This document shows positions 1-12,379 of a DNA stretch of 28,226 nucleotides, one piece after another (within the stretch, counting starts at the first letter, position 1; each line of letters opens with the position of its first letter). The position numbers were made by a program, and so were the translations under genes. Origin of the DNA: Didymodactylos carnosus (taxonomy: Eukaryota > Rotifera > Eurotatoria > Philodinida > Philodinidae); contig CAJNOQ010001824.1 in the NCBI GenBank assembly GCA_905250885.1, positions 1 to 28,226 of the forward strand, given 5' to 3'. The notes under the pieces are model-generated. The model was not told the origin of the DNA. It saw nothing but the letters and a program-made list of their open reading frames with translations, and did not search any database.

Positions 1-202
1 ATGATTAAAATGAGACATCTCCCAGCTCTACATGACCTTTCTTTGCAAAATTATAGAATTTATAAGAAAAGCCCCAAATTGTCCGTTGTCAGCTCAAAAC
101 TGCAGAAATACGGAAAAAATTAATTTAAGTGCCTTTCTTGTAAATTGTATAACTTTGCAAAGAAAGGTCATGTAGAGCTGGGAGATGTCTCATTTTAATC
201 AT
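1..202. mobile_element. 202-bp foldback element (MITE-like), perhaps cut by window edge
   Basis: The first 66 or so bases and the reverse complement of bases about 137-202 are almost identical, starting ATGATTAAAATGAGACATCT and differing at only about three or four positions. The spacer between the arms is about 70 bp and has no coding capacity. This is the layout of a small non-autonomous foldback or MITE element. The left end coincides with the window start, so the true boundary and any target-site duplication cannot be seen. The transposon superfamily is not identifiable from this. Confidence 0.75.
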
Positions 203-797
203 AAATTTGCGCGCTACAATCCTGTCTGATTATAAAAGGTTTTGCTCATTTTTTGGAGTTTCTGAAAAACTGGTTTTCCAGAAGACCAGATCTTCGAAGG
301 GCTAAGGGGAACTCCCATATTCATATTCGGAATCAGCATGATCGATAACCTATAATCCACTAGGTTTCGATTAAAAAGCGATTGAACACTTGGGAACGTT
401 CCCTCGTCAGTTTTATCATACTAAGTTTATCAAATGCCCCTCACAGATACCTTATTCAATTCTCTTGTAAATGCATATAAGTACTATTGAACATATATTC
501 CGATCTTTTTTTATCTTGAAATAATCTGGAGTACTTCAAGGTTTGTTAGCACTAATTAAATGATGAATTGAACTAAATTAAAAATAATGATAATAATATC
601 AATTGCCGAATCAATATTGTTATTACAAGAAGGGATATTCTAATAAACGAACAAATATGACCGGTTTTGAATCACCAACCGCATATTAAATATAATGCGT
701 TTACACTAGACTTGTCTGTAACAAAAATATAAAACGTCAGCAAAAAAAGGATACTATACACCCTTTATCACCTGAGCTACAAAAAACAATCAAACAC

Positions 798-803
798 TTT
801 ATT
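798..803 (-). promoter_or_regulatory. Candidate poly(A) signal of importin-5
   Basis: Plus-strand TTTATT reads AATAAA on the minus strand, about 320 bp after the importin-5 stop codon. I saw no exact AATAAA nearer in the region I read. Such hexamers arise by chance in AT-rich DNA, so this is only a candidate. Confidence 0.3.
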
Positions 804-914
804 ACATGAAAATTTTAATGTTAAACCTGTATTGGTTACATGTAACAAGCTGTTCAAAAGTTTCGTAGTTGTGAACGAATGCTGATGAACATGTGTCTGT
901 GTGTACGCACGTAA

Positions 915-969
915 GAAAGAGAGAGAAAGAGAAAGAAATATACTTCATTTTCTTTCTCTCTCTCTTTCC
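915..969. repeat. GA/CT inverted repeat (hairpin-capable)
   Basis: A GAAAGAGAGAGAAAGA-type arm at about 915-930 is followed after about 20 bases by a TCTTTCTCTCTCTCTTTC arm at 951-968. The arms are reverse complements apart from one extra GA unit. It lies in or near the importin-5 3' UTR, so a hairpin in that transcript is possible. Confidence 0.6.
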
Positions 970-1124
970 ATCTACGACGAAAACTATAAATGAAAAACAA
1001 AAAAATAAGATCAAACAATTTCACATTTACAAATGAATGTGAATGTGAACACATCAGCTGAAATTATGTATTTTTTTCTACAAATAACAAAAAAAATTTT
1101 TTTTTTATGTATTATTTTTTAAGC

Positions 1125-4100
1125 TCAAAGACTAGCATGATGATTATTCATAATAACTGGTACATGTTCTCCACGACCATTATGCGTTGGCATAACACCG
1201 ACAGAAGATGTTAATGTTGAATTTGAATGAGTTTGAGCTGGTGTTGCGGTAGCAGATAAAGCAGCGGCTAATGCATTACGTTCTTCAATAGATAATATTG
1301 CCATGCATGTCTGGAATATTGTGGGAATAGTCTGAAAAATAAATAAGACAAATAAACATTAAATCTCTTTGTGTGTTGATATAAAACTTTTGTTAAAATT
1401 TTTATTTTACGTACTTGTACATGTTTTAAAATAAGTACCATTCTTTGTCCAACAATTGAATTAACTTCAATGGATGATTTTGAAAAGCTATCAGCAAATA
1501 ATCGAATCACAGCTGGTACATTACAATTTTCAGCACCAACAATAACAGGATTATTTCTAAAAAAACAATCGAAAATGCGTATAGAGGATGAAAATTGATC
1601 ATAACTAATTTCATTTAATCAATTTATAGAGAGATTATATAAAAAAATGTCATTGTTCTTTTTCTCGTTTAAAAATTTTGACGTACTTTGTTTTTGACGT
1701 AGGAGTTCTCGTTAACATACATTTCAGGAGAATTTAATTCTAATGTTATACATTTCTGAAGACCAACTAGCTTAGAAACTTGAATAGATTATTTATTTAC
1801 AAACAGCTCAGATCGTAGTTTTTCTTCAATTTACTACTCACTCCATTATGGACACAGGCATTTGTCCGAAGATAAAATAGCATCTGACGCAAATTTAATC
1901 ATCACAGCTGTTCTTTCTCTTTAAAACAACAATTGCAAACTTTTATATCTTACTAAAACATATTACGTTAATAAAAACAATATGCACACTTACGATTCAA
2001 TTAGATCACATAAATAGCCATATACATGAGGAGTTTCTTCAGTATCTTCATGAATTGGTAACCAACTAAACCAAACTTGTAATAGCTAACAAAATTGAAT
2101 AAAACAGAAATGATGCAAATCACAGAGAATAGCAAAAAGAGAGAAAACAGTGATTTTATTTGTCATTTGTCAACATTACACTAACCAATTGACTATAATC
2201 TTAATTGATCTTAACTTTGTGGACAAATGCAGTTTTCTTCAGGAATACGAAGTAATGAGTTGTTTTGTTATGTTAACTAAGTAAATTTTCAATCTGATTA
2301 AATAACTTTTAAAAGTTCGTTCTAGACTTAAAAGACGCAGAATTTTGTATAGTATTTAATGATATGTTTGGCTTAGAATATATCATTATGCTTTCTTTGA
2401 AACTCCGTCAAAAACTATTACTGGAACCTAAAAACTAATGTTTTTTCGAAGTAGAGTACTCTGTCACATATAGTCATAAAAATAATAGCTTATCCAGGTT
2501 TCCAAACTCTACAAAACCTATGAAACAGGTAAAATAATAACGTTTAGTTTTTATTAGAAAAGAGAGTTTAATTTAATTCCAGTTTTCTTTGGAAAATAAA
2601 AAGTTTGAAAAACAAAAAACACATTTAGTTAATTTTACAATCGTTTTGTAGTTAGTTACTAGAGACTCAGATAGAATTTACGGTTGTTAAGTAAAAGTTA
2701 CTAGATACAGTTTACGTTTAAAAGGATGAATCATTTCTGATAGAATGAAAAGAAATACTTAATGTAGAGAAACAGAACATGTGCATTGCACAGTGATATC
2801 GTGCTTCGTTCTTGTCGTGTGAAAATTATCGTTCTTTGTTCGATAAGAACAAGGAATAGTAACATCCTCATACGGTGTGACGGAGTTGTCTTGCTTGTCG
2901 TGCCTTAACTCTGTCTTTCTCGAAGAAAACCACCTGACGAGACCCTTGAGAAAGGTGAAAACCGGTCGTAGTAAAATCTTTTGATTCTTTCAGAAATGAA
3001 TTCTGTCTGAGTCTCTAGTAACTAAAAAGCGGTTGTAAAATTAACCAAATATAGTAGTTATTCAAGTCGAGTTGCATATTTATATACAAAAAACACATAT
3101 TACATAGTTTTTTTCTATAGCTCAGAACACAGAGAATTCTTTGCACTTTTGTGGGTATGCTCGATTAAACAAGCCATAGCCTCAATGAGAGAAATTTTAT
3201 TAGCAGAAGGATAAGATCAGGCTTTCCGGTTGTTCTTAGGGATGGAAGAGGGTAAAAATTTTGCTCCGCAAAAAGTAGCTGGCGAAAAAAGTTTTCGAAA
3301 TTTTTGACAGAAAGTTTCTGATGGAAAAAGGTCAAAGATTTTGCTAAAGGTCCAAAAAAATTTTTTAGGGAGAGGCCAGCCTTCCCTGGATAAGATAGTT
3401 CTTAAGGAAATTTACTATTTTGAAAGTTTCAAGAAAGTATAATGATGTATTCTAAGCCAAACATATCAGTAAAACCGATACAAAATTCTGCATCTTCTAA
3501 GTCTAGAATGAAGTTTTAAAAGTTATTAAATCAGATTGAAAAAAAAATCAAGTTTCTCAATCTGAGTTTACGCCAAAGGACTGTAGTTACTGCCGAAAAA
3601 TGTTTCACTTTCCCTTTCCAGAGTGATATTGAAAATGTTGAATTACACTGGCCCAATTTCAATTAAGAGCAGTAGTATTTTAATTTGTACTAAAACGAAA
3701 TGCTTACTTTATTGAAATTTTCAATTTGGGAATTATTATATTTGAAAATTTTTGAAACAGCTGCAATGGCATTTTCTGTGGCTGTATTATTTTCGGTTGA
3801 TCGACTATCGGGTTGATCAATCATTTGAAACAATCGGGGTAAAATATCAGCACAAGCACGTGCATATACTGGGCCACCGTTCATACCCATCACACCAAAA
3901 CCATAACTAGCAGCTTGACGGATCTAAATATTATAACAGAGACTAGAAACGCACAATAACAACCGTCAATGAATAACAACTGTGCAGTATGTTTTTTGAA
4001 AATAAGCTATTTTTCGTGGTCTTTTAATCCCCTTAATATAATCTCCTTGAAGAAAAAGAATAAATGTAGTAAGATATGTTTCAAAACAGTTCACCTACTT

Positions 4101-7100
4101 CTGGTGATGCATCTTGTACAGAATCGGCCATTCTTTGTAGAAAGTATTGTTGATAACGAAACGATGCTTGACCGGTATACTGAATAACATCATCCCAAAC
4201 ACAAAGAGACCATTGTCGATCAGATACACTTCGTTGTGCTTGTAATAACTGATAGAAGTGTGGAACTAACGTTTCAAAGTAGACCAAATAAGACTCGGAA
4301 TAAGTGACTAACAACGAATGAATTATGTCTGAGAGACGATTTAGTATGTAAGCATCAAAATCATCCTAGAACGACAAGAAACAGACATAGTTAGTACAAT
4401 TGACAAGATCGAGTCTTCAGTGCCACCTACTTCTTCTAACAGTTCTTCTTCAACTTCTTCATCAAAATCTTCATCTCGTCGTTTTTCTTGTCTTTCATCA
4501 CACCGTTCAAAATGTTTTTTCAAATGTTGATCAAGAATTGTCGTCAATTCTTTTAATTCATCACCTGTTAAACACGATACACCCAACGTTTCAACACACT
4601 AAGAACAAACATAAACAGAACTATTAGATGAAGCAATAAAACACGGATGAAGTGTTTTCTTCAGAAATTACTGTCTGTGATTGACTTACTTTTCCCAGAG
4701 ACGAAAATAATTCCCCCAATACTTCATGATCAGGTTCAATTTCGATTGCTTTAAATAATTCTTTATTCATATACTGCCACATCTGTCTCACATAATCATC
4801 ACCACGTAATTTCGCACATTCTAATAGATGAGGCAATGCTTCAGCAGCTGCAGCACGAACACCTAGAATGAAATAAATAAACCCGATTAATTACAGATAG
4901 CGCCATTTTTCTAACAATTTGGGCTAATGAAAATCAGTAGAGAAGAAAAAACATTTTATTGAGAACTATTTCACACCCAAACAGTGACACTATAATCGGT
5001 TCGTCAGCCTAATTATATTTAGATGTTGAATACTCAAATCCAATGGAATCCAAAGGAATCGAATGGAATCCATGCACAAAACATGCTTTGGACTAGTGCG
5101 CTAAGTATATGCTGTATACTTAACAAAGATTAATCGATTTGAATCTGTTGATAGATAAATGAGGAGAACGGCTCGATCGCAATGCTTTTAGTGGAGGTAG
5201 TGTGATCCTATGAACTACAACTCAGCAAACAAACAACGAGTCATCGATATATACATATATCAATAACTACAAACAAATCGAATAAAGAAAAACGAAAAAG
5301 AGACATCAGCATGGAAACCTGAGGGTAATACAGATGGTGTCCTTTGACAGTTTTAGAAGTTTATTCAAAATCTAGAGGAGTTCTAAGGAAGCGAAGAGAA
5401 TCCTATGGAATCCTAGAGAATCCTTGGAATCCAGGGGAATTCAGGATTCCGTGCTTTCTCCCTTGTGAATACTGCATATGTTTTACCTTCGTGAAAGTAG
5501 AATCTCAATAACGGTACCATTAATCTTGTCGTTTCTTCCACATAATTAACAAAACCTTCTTTTAATTCTCGTGCATAACAAACCAACATACTACATGCGC
5601 TTGATTTTTCTTCTAAACCACTTGTTTTTATGCCAAATGCCTAAAAACCAAACAGTACTATTGATCATTATACTCACTTACATATTTATTCATTACGACA
5701 GTACATACCTGATCACCAACATTGAGCACTTCCCAATTATCATCTTCTTCAACATCAGTTTCACCATCTAAACAAACATACATTGTCAGTATTAGCAGTT
5801 CAAAAGGAACTATTAGTATTTGTTGGACAAGAAGAGCACAACACAAATGAAATAACAAAAGATCTACGCTGTTCATTTAAACTATGAGAACATTCTTTTT
5901 TCCAAAAACAAATTTTCATTCTAATTAAACATTATAATCGTTCAGAAAATATAAATAGGTAAATAAGAGTATATTTTACCAGCTAATACGGTCACTTCTG
6001 GTTTGAATGCAGCTGCTTTCAATACTGGTCCCATAACAATTGGTAAATATTGTTCAAAATCTTTTCCCAATATTTTACATATTCTCGTCCAGGCACCTAT
6101 CAAATAGGCTATTTGTGGATCATCATTGCCTAAATTTTCGAAATCAACTTGCGTTTTAACTAAATCTTGCATTATTTCATAACAATCATTAATGAACTAT
6201 AAAGAAAAAACAGAAAGAAAAATGTCTAACAAATGATACTTAGAATTTGGTGATAAACGTACGCATATACCTTTTCTTTTCCAACAGCCAAACCAATCAG
6301 ACTAATACATTCCATTGTTTTGCCTCTTAACATACGATAGTCGGGTGCTATAGCATTTTTAAACAAATACTTTAATTGAGGCATAAATCTAGAAAACAAC
6401 AGATAAGAATCGTTCAAGATTTATAAACTATATAAATACGAATGAATTACCTATCGTAATAAGGCGAAAAATCTTGTGCAACAGTATCGGCAATAGCAGC
6501 TAATGTTGTTACAATTTGTTCAAGCACTAATTTTCGATTTTGTGTGCATAACTACAACATGAAATTGGTAATTTATTTCTCTACTTTTTCTTTTTAAAAT
6601 GTTGAAATTCGTACCTCTTGATATTTTCTCAATAATACTTGATCTAATTTATCGATAATCATTGGCAAATGTTCAACTAACAGACGTTGTGGACAATCTT
6701 CGGCAAAATTCACTAAAGCAGCTCCGCCATGTGCTTGTGTACGAGGATTATCATGATCATCTAAGATTGATAATAGACCGGGTATAACCTAAAAGAATAA
6801 AATACAAAACATTAAAATCATCAAGTAAAGAAAGGAAAATGAGACTTCATTTACCACTGAATGAAATTTTTTCTGGAAGATTCCTTGAAAATCTGTGGAC
6901 ATCTGACCCAATGCATTACATGCTGCGTAACGAACACGAGGATGCTAAACATAAACAAACAATAGATACAAAATGACCAAGTTTTCGCATGTGTGATAAA
7001 ACATGAACAAACATCAAACAACAGGATGCTGTTCTCCGCGTGACGTCCACTAACAAATTTTGGCATTCACGCTTGGACAATTTTGCGACTTTTCATTTAG

Positions 7101-9976
7101 ATTTTTCGTTACGAACAGATTCATATTATTTTATACTTACTGAATCTTTTAAAAACACCAATATTCCACTAACTAATTCATCTAATATATTTGACATTTC
7201 ACGATGACAACCTTCACCCGTTGCTGACAAAGCCATCAAGCCGGCATGACGATAACGCCAATCAGCTACAGAACAGCAACAAAATTATTTTTAATTTGAT
7301 AAAAAGACATTTTAGACACTTACGATTTTGTAACATTGTTTGTACAGCAGAAAGAATATATTGTAACATAGTTTTTCCACCCAGAGCACATGCAAGTCGA
7401 TCTAACGAACTTTCACCAATTACAGCATTACTAAAACAATATAATAAAAGTTCAACAGTATAATTCTCATCTGTTCTCCATTTTTTTAAACTCTGATATT
7501 ACGACTAATGTTGAAAATTAATTATCTTCTTCATTATTCGACATACCTATCATCTTCCTCGTCTTCAATCGTGTCTTTGGTTGACCATTCTTTATCATCA
7601 TCTAAATCAACCATCATTTCTAATAATTGTGGAACTAAAAGAGAAAAATATTGTATGTATTATTATCATCGATTATTTTCTTTTATTTCAATTACCTAAA
7701 CGGTTCATAAATTTTCTCGCTACTTTTCGTACCATTCCACTGGCTGTTTCTGATAATGTAACAAGTACTTCTAATGATAAGTGACGGCGTGTTTCTTCGA
7801 AATTTTCATTTTGCATGGACTGAATGAATATAATACAAATTTAGTTTCGTAGTTATAAATATATCTATTCAGATAGAGCATACCTGAAGACATAATTCAA
7901 ATATTTCATCAATGGATGGTCTTAAAAATTTGGGCGAGTTTTCTGCTATATCGATTAAAGCTTTCAAGACAGTATCCTCATCTGAATTTTGTAAACTATG
8001 AGTAACAGTCTAAAATAATAATACAAAAATGAACAAAGTACAGTAAAGAAATATACATCTGACGTTACCGATATTAAACATGATAAACAGTCTCTATAGA
8101 CAGTTAATATTCGATTATCTTCGTTATTATGTTTGAGAAAAGCTGCTAAAGCTGTCGCGGCTGTATAACGAACCTAAATAAGAAGAAAAATACACTCAAA
8201 CACATAAATATTCTTTATCAACACTTACTTTCACATCAGGATTATTCAAACAACTCAGAAATATTTGGTGAATAAGTGTTGTTAATTGTTCAGCTTGACT
8301 ACCAAATATACCGGGGAATGATCTAGAAGAAAAAGCATAAAATTCAATTTCAGGGTTTTATTCTATAGTAACTAAAACTGACAACTTACTCAAATATAAC
8401 CAATGCTGATTCTTTTAATGAATTATGGTTGGAATTAGCGCTTTCAAACAAAAACTGTAAAACTTCTGGCCATTGATTTGTGTCGTTATCATCTATATTA
8501 CAAAAATCAAACATAAAGACATGCTCTTTTCGATGGATTGCATGATTTCTCAGTAACACATTCTCTACAAGACCATTTTTTACATTAGGAACTAGAACTA
8601 TTTTAGTTCTCTGGAAAATTTAGTCCAGTTTAGGTTTCCACTGGCATAGATTTATGGCGCAGATCAGAGATCGTCACGGACCGAGAAAACCTATGGAAGC
8701 CCACGGATCGGGTCGGGCCTACGTTATTGAATCTTGGTTACGGGCCGAACCGGGCTGCAATTTGATGGCCCGCATGCGAGCCCAGCCTTTTCCCCAAAAA
8801 ATCGATAAAATTACAAGACAACACTCATATTAAATGTGAGAAAAAAACACTATCTTCTCTTGAAAATATCGCTGACGAAGTTGACGGTCCTTTGAGTATC
8901 TGTTCTATAAGCTTATATCTGCTGATATATTACTGAAATCTAGCGCTTTTAATATCTCCTATGTTTCTATACTAATCTAGATTCTACGGGGTGCCTCGCG
9001 GGCCGGTCCGCAGAATGTAGAATGCATTTGGCCAGACCCGTACGAGTCGCTCCGAAAAATATATGCATTCACTCCGGACCGAACTGAGCCAAAATTCTTA
9101 AGCCTGGACACGGACCGGGCCGTAAAAACGTGGCCGAGACGATCTCTGCTGCAGATGGTTAAGTAAAGGCTTTTCACTTCCTCTTGACTCGAGCACTGAG
9201 TTCGTAAGCTCCTACTCGCACCATCATTTCATGAGGATAGGATTTATCATATTCTTACCCATTAAATTCTTTGCTAATTCTGCCACAATATTGCAGATCT
9301 TTTTCCTAATGGTTTCGTCATCATCAATATGGCTGATTCTTAACAATAACTCTTTTTTCAATGCTCCCTGTTGCTCTTGACTAAACTTCGGCCAAAATGC
9401 TTCAAAATTTGTGGAAAATAGACGTCTCAACATCACAGCAGCAAATGCACGAATCTAAATAAAAATATTTTTAATTTCTTTTCTATCAAATTTTTTCATA
9501 TGTTTATTTACTGGTGAACTCAATTGTACATTACACAATGCACTCATTAACAATATCGTTTTTTGTTCATCGGGAATTTTTTGATATTCATCCTAAATGG
9601 GAGGTAAACGCATTATTAAAATATCATATTTACACATCGTAAGAGAAAGGTAATTCTTCAGCAGATTCTTATTGAAAGATAACATCTCCAACCTATTCTT
9701 CTGCTAAAAAGTAATCTTTTATTATCAAGGTTAGTGTTCAGTAATTAAAAACGTCTATGAATAATATTCCTATATAAAAAATTCTTTTCTGTTAAAACGT
9801 CGTTAAACTTCTGAACTATTTTTCTAAAATTACAATACACTATTAAGGCCAAAGTTTCTTTCCTCGAAGCAATTCGTTTTTCTCCAATACTTAAACCTTA
9901 CTTCAGCTGCCTGTCGTTTAAAATTATCGGCATCTAGACAACTTTGCAGTGTATTCAAGAACGCTTGGTCGTCCAT
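1125..9976 (-). CDS. IPO5: Importin-5 (karyopherin beta, IPO5/Kap121 family)
   Basis: HEAT-repeat nuclear import receptor that carries ribosomal and other cargo through the nuclear pore and releases it on Ran-GTP. Twenty-five exons join without a phase error: 9976-9902, 9592-9512, 9454-9259, 8492-8390, 8322-8229, 8173-8069, 8009-7884, 7819-7696, 7634-7547, 7430-7324, 7265-7141, 6944-6855, 6788-6615, 6551-6451, 6388-6271, 6196-5980, 5767-5709, 5640-5487, 4862-4690, 4598-4431, 4365-4099, 3923-3708, 2085-1994, 1556-1415, 1331-1125. They total 3402 nt, giving 1133 residues against about 1097 in human. Family hallmarks are the SFPGIFG segment, the acidic stretch ([15 protein letters not shown]) near residues 311-330 followed by [66 protein letters not shown], and [12 protein letters not shown]. 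The start ATG is in an AAAATGG context and opens MDDQAF. The C-terminus extends about 40 residues past the usual family end and is Thr/Ser/Asn/His-rich. Introns are mostly 50-100 bp; introns 3, 18, 22 and 23 are much longer. Confidence 0.96.
2286..3543. mobile_element. 1.26-kb foldback element in importin-5 intron 22
   Basis: Bases about 2286-2405 and the reverse complement of about 3422-3543 align over some 120 bp, for example TTTGGCTTAGAATA and GCAGAATTTTGTAT on both arms. A second, inner inverted pair lies at about 2626-2680 and 2997-3048, sharing TTAGTTACTAGAGACTCAGA or a close form. The long imperfect arms around a unique centre resemble a large foldback or non-autonomous DNA transposon. 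I see no transposase frame. It explains most of the 1.6-kb intron. Target-site duplication was not resolved. Confidence 0.7.
5033..5452. repeat. Degenerate GGAATCC motif arrays in importin-5 intron 18
   Basis: Two clusters of GGAATCC-like units lie in the 624-bp intron, at about 5033-5070 and 5381-5452. The spacing between units is irregular, about 8-14 bp. Between them a short perfect inverted repeat (TAAGTATA / TATACTTA) lies at 5102-5122. Similar units recur at 12.4-13.0 kb. No coding frame crosses them. Confidence 0.55.
8665..9148. mobile_element. GC-rich hAT-like non-autonomous element in importin-5 intron 3
   Basis: The 484-bp segment starts CAGAGATCGTC and ends GACGATCTCTG, an 11-bp perfect terminal inverted repeat of the CAGNG type typical of hAT transposons. 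The 8 bases before it (GCGCAGAT) and after it (CTGCAGAT) agree at 6 of 8 positions, as expected for an aged 8-bp hAT target duplication. The interior near both ends is rich in CGG/GGCCCG words, in sharp contrast to the AT-rich surroundings. It carries no transposase. It accounts for most of the 766-bp intron. Confidence 0.65.
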
Positions 9977-12379
9977 TTTAATCTTGTTTTTTTTCCCTGT
10001 GCCGTTTGTTAATTAATAAACACGAAAAAGAAATAGATTAGATGTTAAAATCTAGAATAACAAAAGACATTTTGTTTCATTTTTGCTGATTCTCAAATAT
10101 TACAAAGAGAAATAAATAATAATAAGGCTAACATCAGAAATCTAATAACTGAAATATGAAAACTATTTATTCGACTCAATGGTTCTCTAATCTCGCGTGC
10201 TAAAAAGCAGTAAGCCATAAATTGTTGTTTTTGTTTTTCTTCTTTCTTTGTTCGATACGATGCGTCATGTACTTTCTTCTCTTCAATTAAATAGCCAATT
10301 ATCAAATATCTTAGTATTGAATGCCTTCTGTTTTATAGACAAGTCTGGCAGGCTAATTTTACTACAATTAGACCAAGTGAAACATGAGAAGAAGAGAATT
10401 TACCGGCTAGTTCCAAATCTCTCTGTAGCCTTGCGGCGCCACTATCTGAGCATTTTGAAGCAAGAGAAATAACAAGTCTTCCATTTTCGATTTTGATACA
10501 GATTTATTCGTTATTCTTTTCGTTTACGGTTGTGTGATCGAATTCTGATCACACAGAACAATGGATACATTCCGAATTAAGTCATTCATACCAGAATCAT
10601 GAAGACTGAGAGCCAGTCAAATCGATATTTTATAATTAAAAGTAAATTATCATTATTTTCTTGAATTTTTCGTTTCCTGTCAATGCGCACAGTTCGTTCC
10701 CTGAACGGCAACAGTGTGCAGAAAGCTTAAAGATCAGTTTCAGAAGAAAAAGCTTCGTAGCATCCTAATCTCGATTTGAAAAACGCAGTTGAATTCTTCC
10801 ACGAATGAACAATGCTCCTCACGTCTTTCTTGAAAACGATTTCTACCTTAGAAACTATTATACTACAATTGTAGATGATGGTATCCATTAAATGTGTATC
10901 ATTTGCATGATCTCAAAATTTGGCTTTTGTCGATTTTACTTGTTTCTCTGTCATCTGTATTTATCATCTTTTTTTAAAACGTTTTTCCGTCGTAAAACAC
11001 AATGGCCTTTCGGATTATCTTGTTTATAGAAAAACAAAAATGTATTGCAATAAAAAAACAAAATAATCACTTTTTGCGAGTTAACAGCAGATTGAATTTC
11101 TATAAGCAGTTATTTCTGTTTATGTTAAATCAATATAATCAAGGTGTAAGAAAGAATCTCTTTTCCTCACCTTTTTAAACAATATTTATCAAGTTTATTA
11201 TTCTTTTTATGAGGCTCATATATTGGTTCAGATTTCTCCTACTTTGTGCTAGATGAGAAAAGAATTGAACAACAATGAAACAAGAATGAAAACAAGATCG
11301 TTAGTATACAAAATGATAAGAGTTATTCTTTACTTGCTTTTCTCCAAATATTTTCTTTTATGTTTTTGAAAAGGCAATTTCTAGCTTATATTAGACGCGA
11401 GAAATTTTGATTAAAGACCGATTGTATTATTCTTCGCTAGCTTATTTTCTATGATGAGATAGTATATTTATGTGCAATGATGTTCTGTGACTGTTTTATT
11501 ATACTTTTGAAATGTTCGTATTGTTGCATACTTATAGTCTAACTATTACTCGTTTCCTACAAGGTTCAAGATAATTACATATCGCTTGCCGGAAATCACG
11601 CTGAATAGGATTATTTTCTTTTTCTACTGTACCGGATGTTTGTCTGTCCATACTACTTTAAAACTGTCCTAGTTGGAAACAGTGAACTATGATGGATGGG
11701 TGAATACTATATAGTAAATACGAACTAAGTCGTTCCTAAATTGAAAATATATACATATTCTCTCTTTTAGTCTAAATATGCTCTAATTCACAAGTAATCT
11801 ATTTTTAGCAAACTATTTTTGATTTTTAACCATCATTGCTTTTATCAAGACAAACATCTGTCTAATCAATTATGAGACTTTTTTCTGTTCAGATAGAGCC
11901 GAATTGAGCTTCGTTTATATTATTATAATCATTTCAAATTATTAACTTTCTATCGTACCGATCAATAATAAATTTAAATTTTATTCTATAGACTATGAAG
12001 ATATGAGAAGCTGATAGTGTTTTACACTCCAAAGAAAGAAAATATGCGCGACACTAATACAAAAGTTTAATGTTAAGAATTTTTCGGTATTTAATTGAAT
12101 TTATTACTCAACGTTCTGCAGTTTTTTTCAATAGAATTTCTTATATGCAAACTCATCATGTTTTTTGCGAAAATGATCTGCTATGCAGTGCCTCAGATGT
12201 GTTGGGCCGAAAACGTGTTTCGCCAATAATAAAAATTACATGTCCGCCTGCTCTGTAGAAAATGCACACTGTGCAGTGGTTGCAAGGGTGAAAAGTACAA
12301 GTCGACTTTCGAAATATACACAAGAGTTAGACAAAAATTTGGTTAAAAAGTTAAGTTTGTTTTTTTAAGAACATCATAA
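9977..12379. other. Intergenic region between divergent importin-5 and Ig genes
   Basis: No spliced gene could be built on either strand. The frames present are short, lack splice support and have no recognisable protein features. The promoters and 5' UTRs of the two head-to-head genes should lie within this region and the repeat field that follows. It contains a perfect 8-bp stem palindrome at 10532-10554 (GTGTGATC, 7-base loop, GATCACAC). Much of the rest is low-complexity A/T sequence. Confidence 0.5.
10532..10554. repeat. Perfect inverted repeat GTGTGATC-N7-GATCACAC
   Basis: Eight-base arms flank a GAATTCT spacer. It lies about 550 bp upstream of the importin-5 start codon and could be a dimeric protein binding site or a hairpin. 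Function is unknown. Confidence 0.5.

Larger units (their letters stand above)
203..1124. other. Non-coding stretch downstream of importin-5
   Basis: I see no exon with splice sites or a convincing reading frame on either strand. It holds a 12-bp perfect palindrome at 392-403 (GGGAACGTTCCC). It also holds a purine/pyrimidine inverted repeat at 915-969, where a GA-rich arm faces a CT-rich arm. The minus-strand 3' UTR of importin-5 must lie at its right end; a candidate AATAAA on the minus strand is at 803-798, about 320 bp past the stop codon. Confidence 0.5.

Noticed and set aside
8977-9177. Minus-strand 66-codon frame in importin intron 3
   Set aside because: It runs over the GC-rich right end of the hAT-like element, which is non-coding in layout.
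12070-12368. Two overlapping plus-strand frames with several Cys (MQCLRCVGPKTC and an alternative CRKCTLCSGCKG)
   Set aside because: The Cys spacing is suggestive, but the frames are short, overlap in different phases, and have no splice sites or flanking homology. Treated as chance or a very old remnant.
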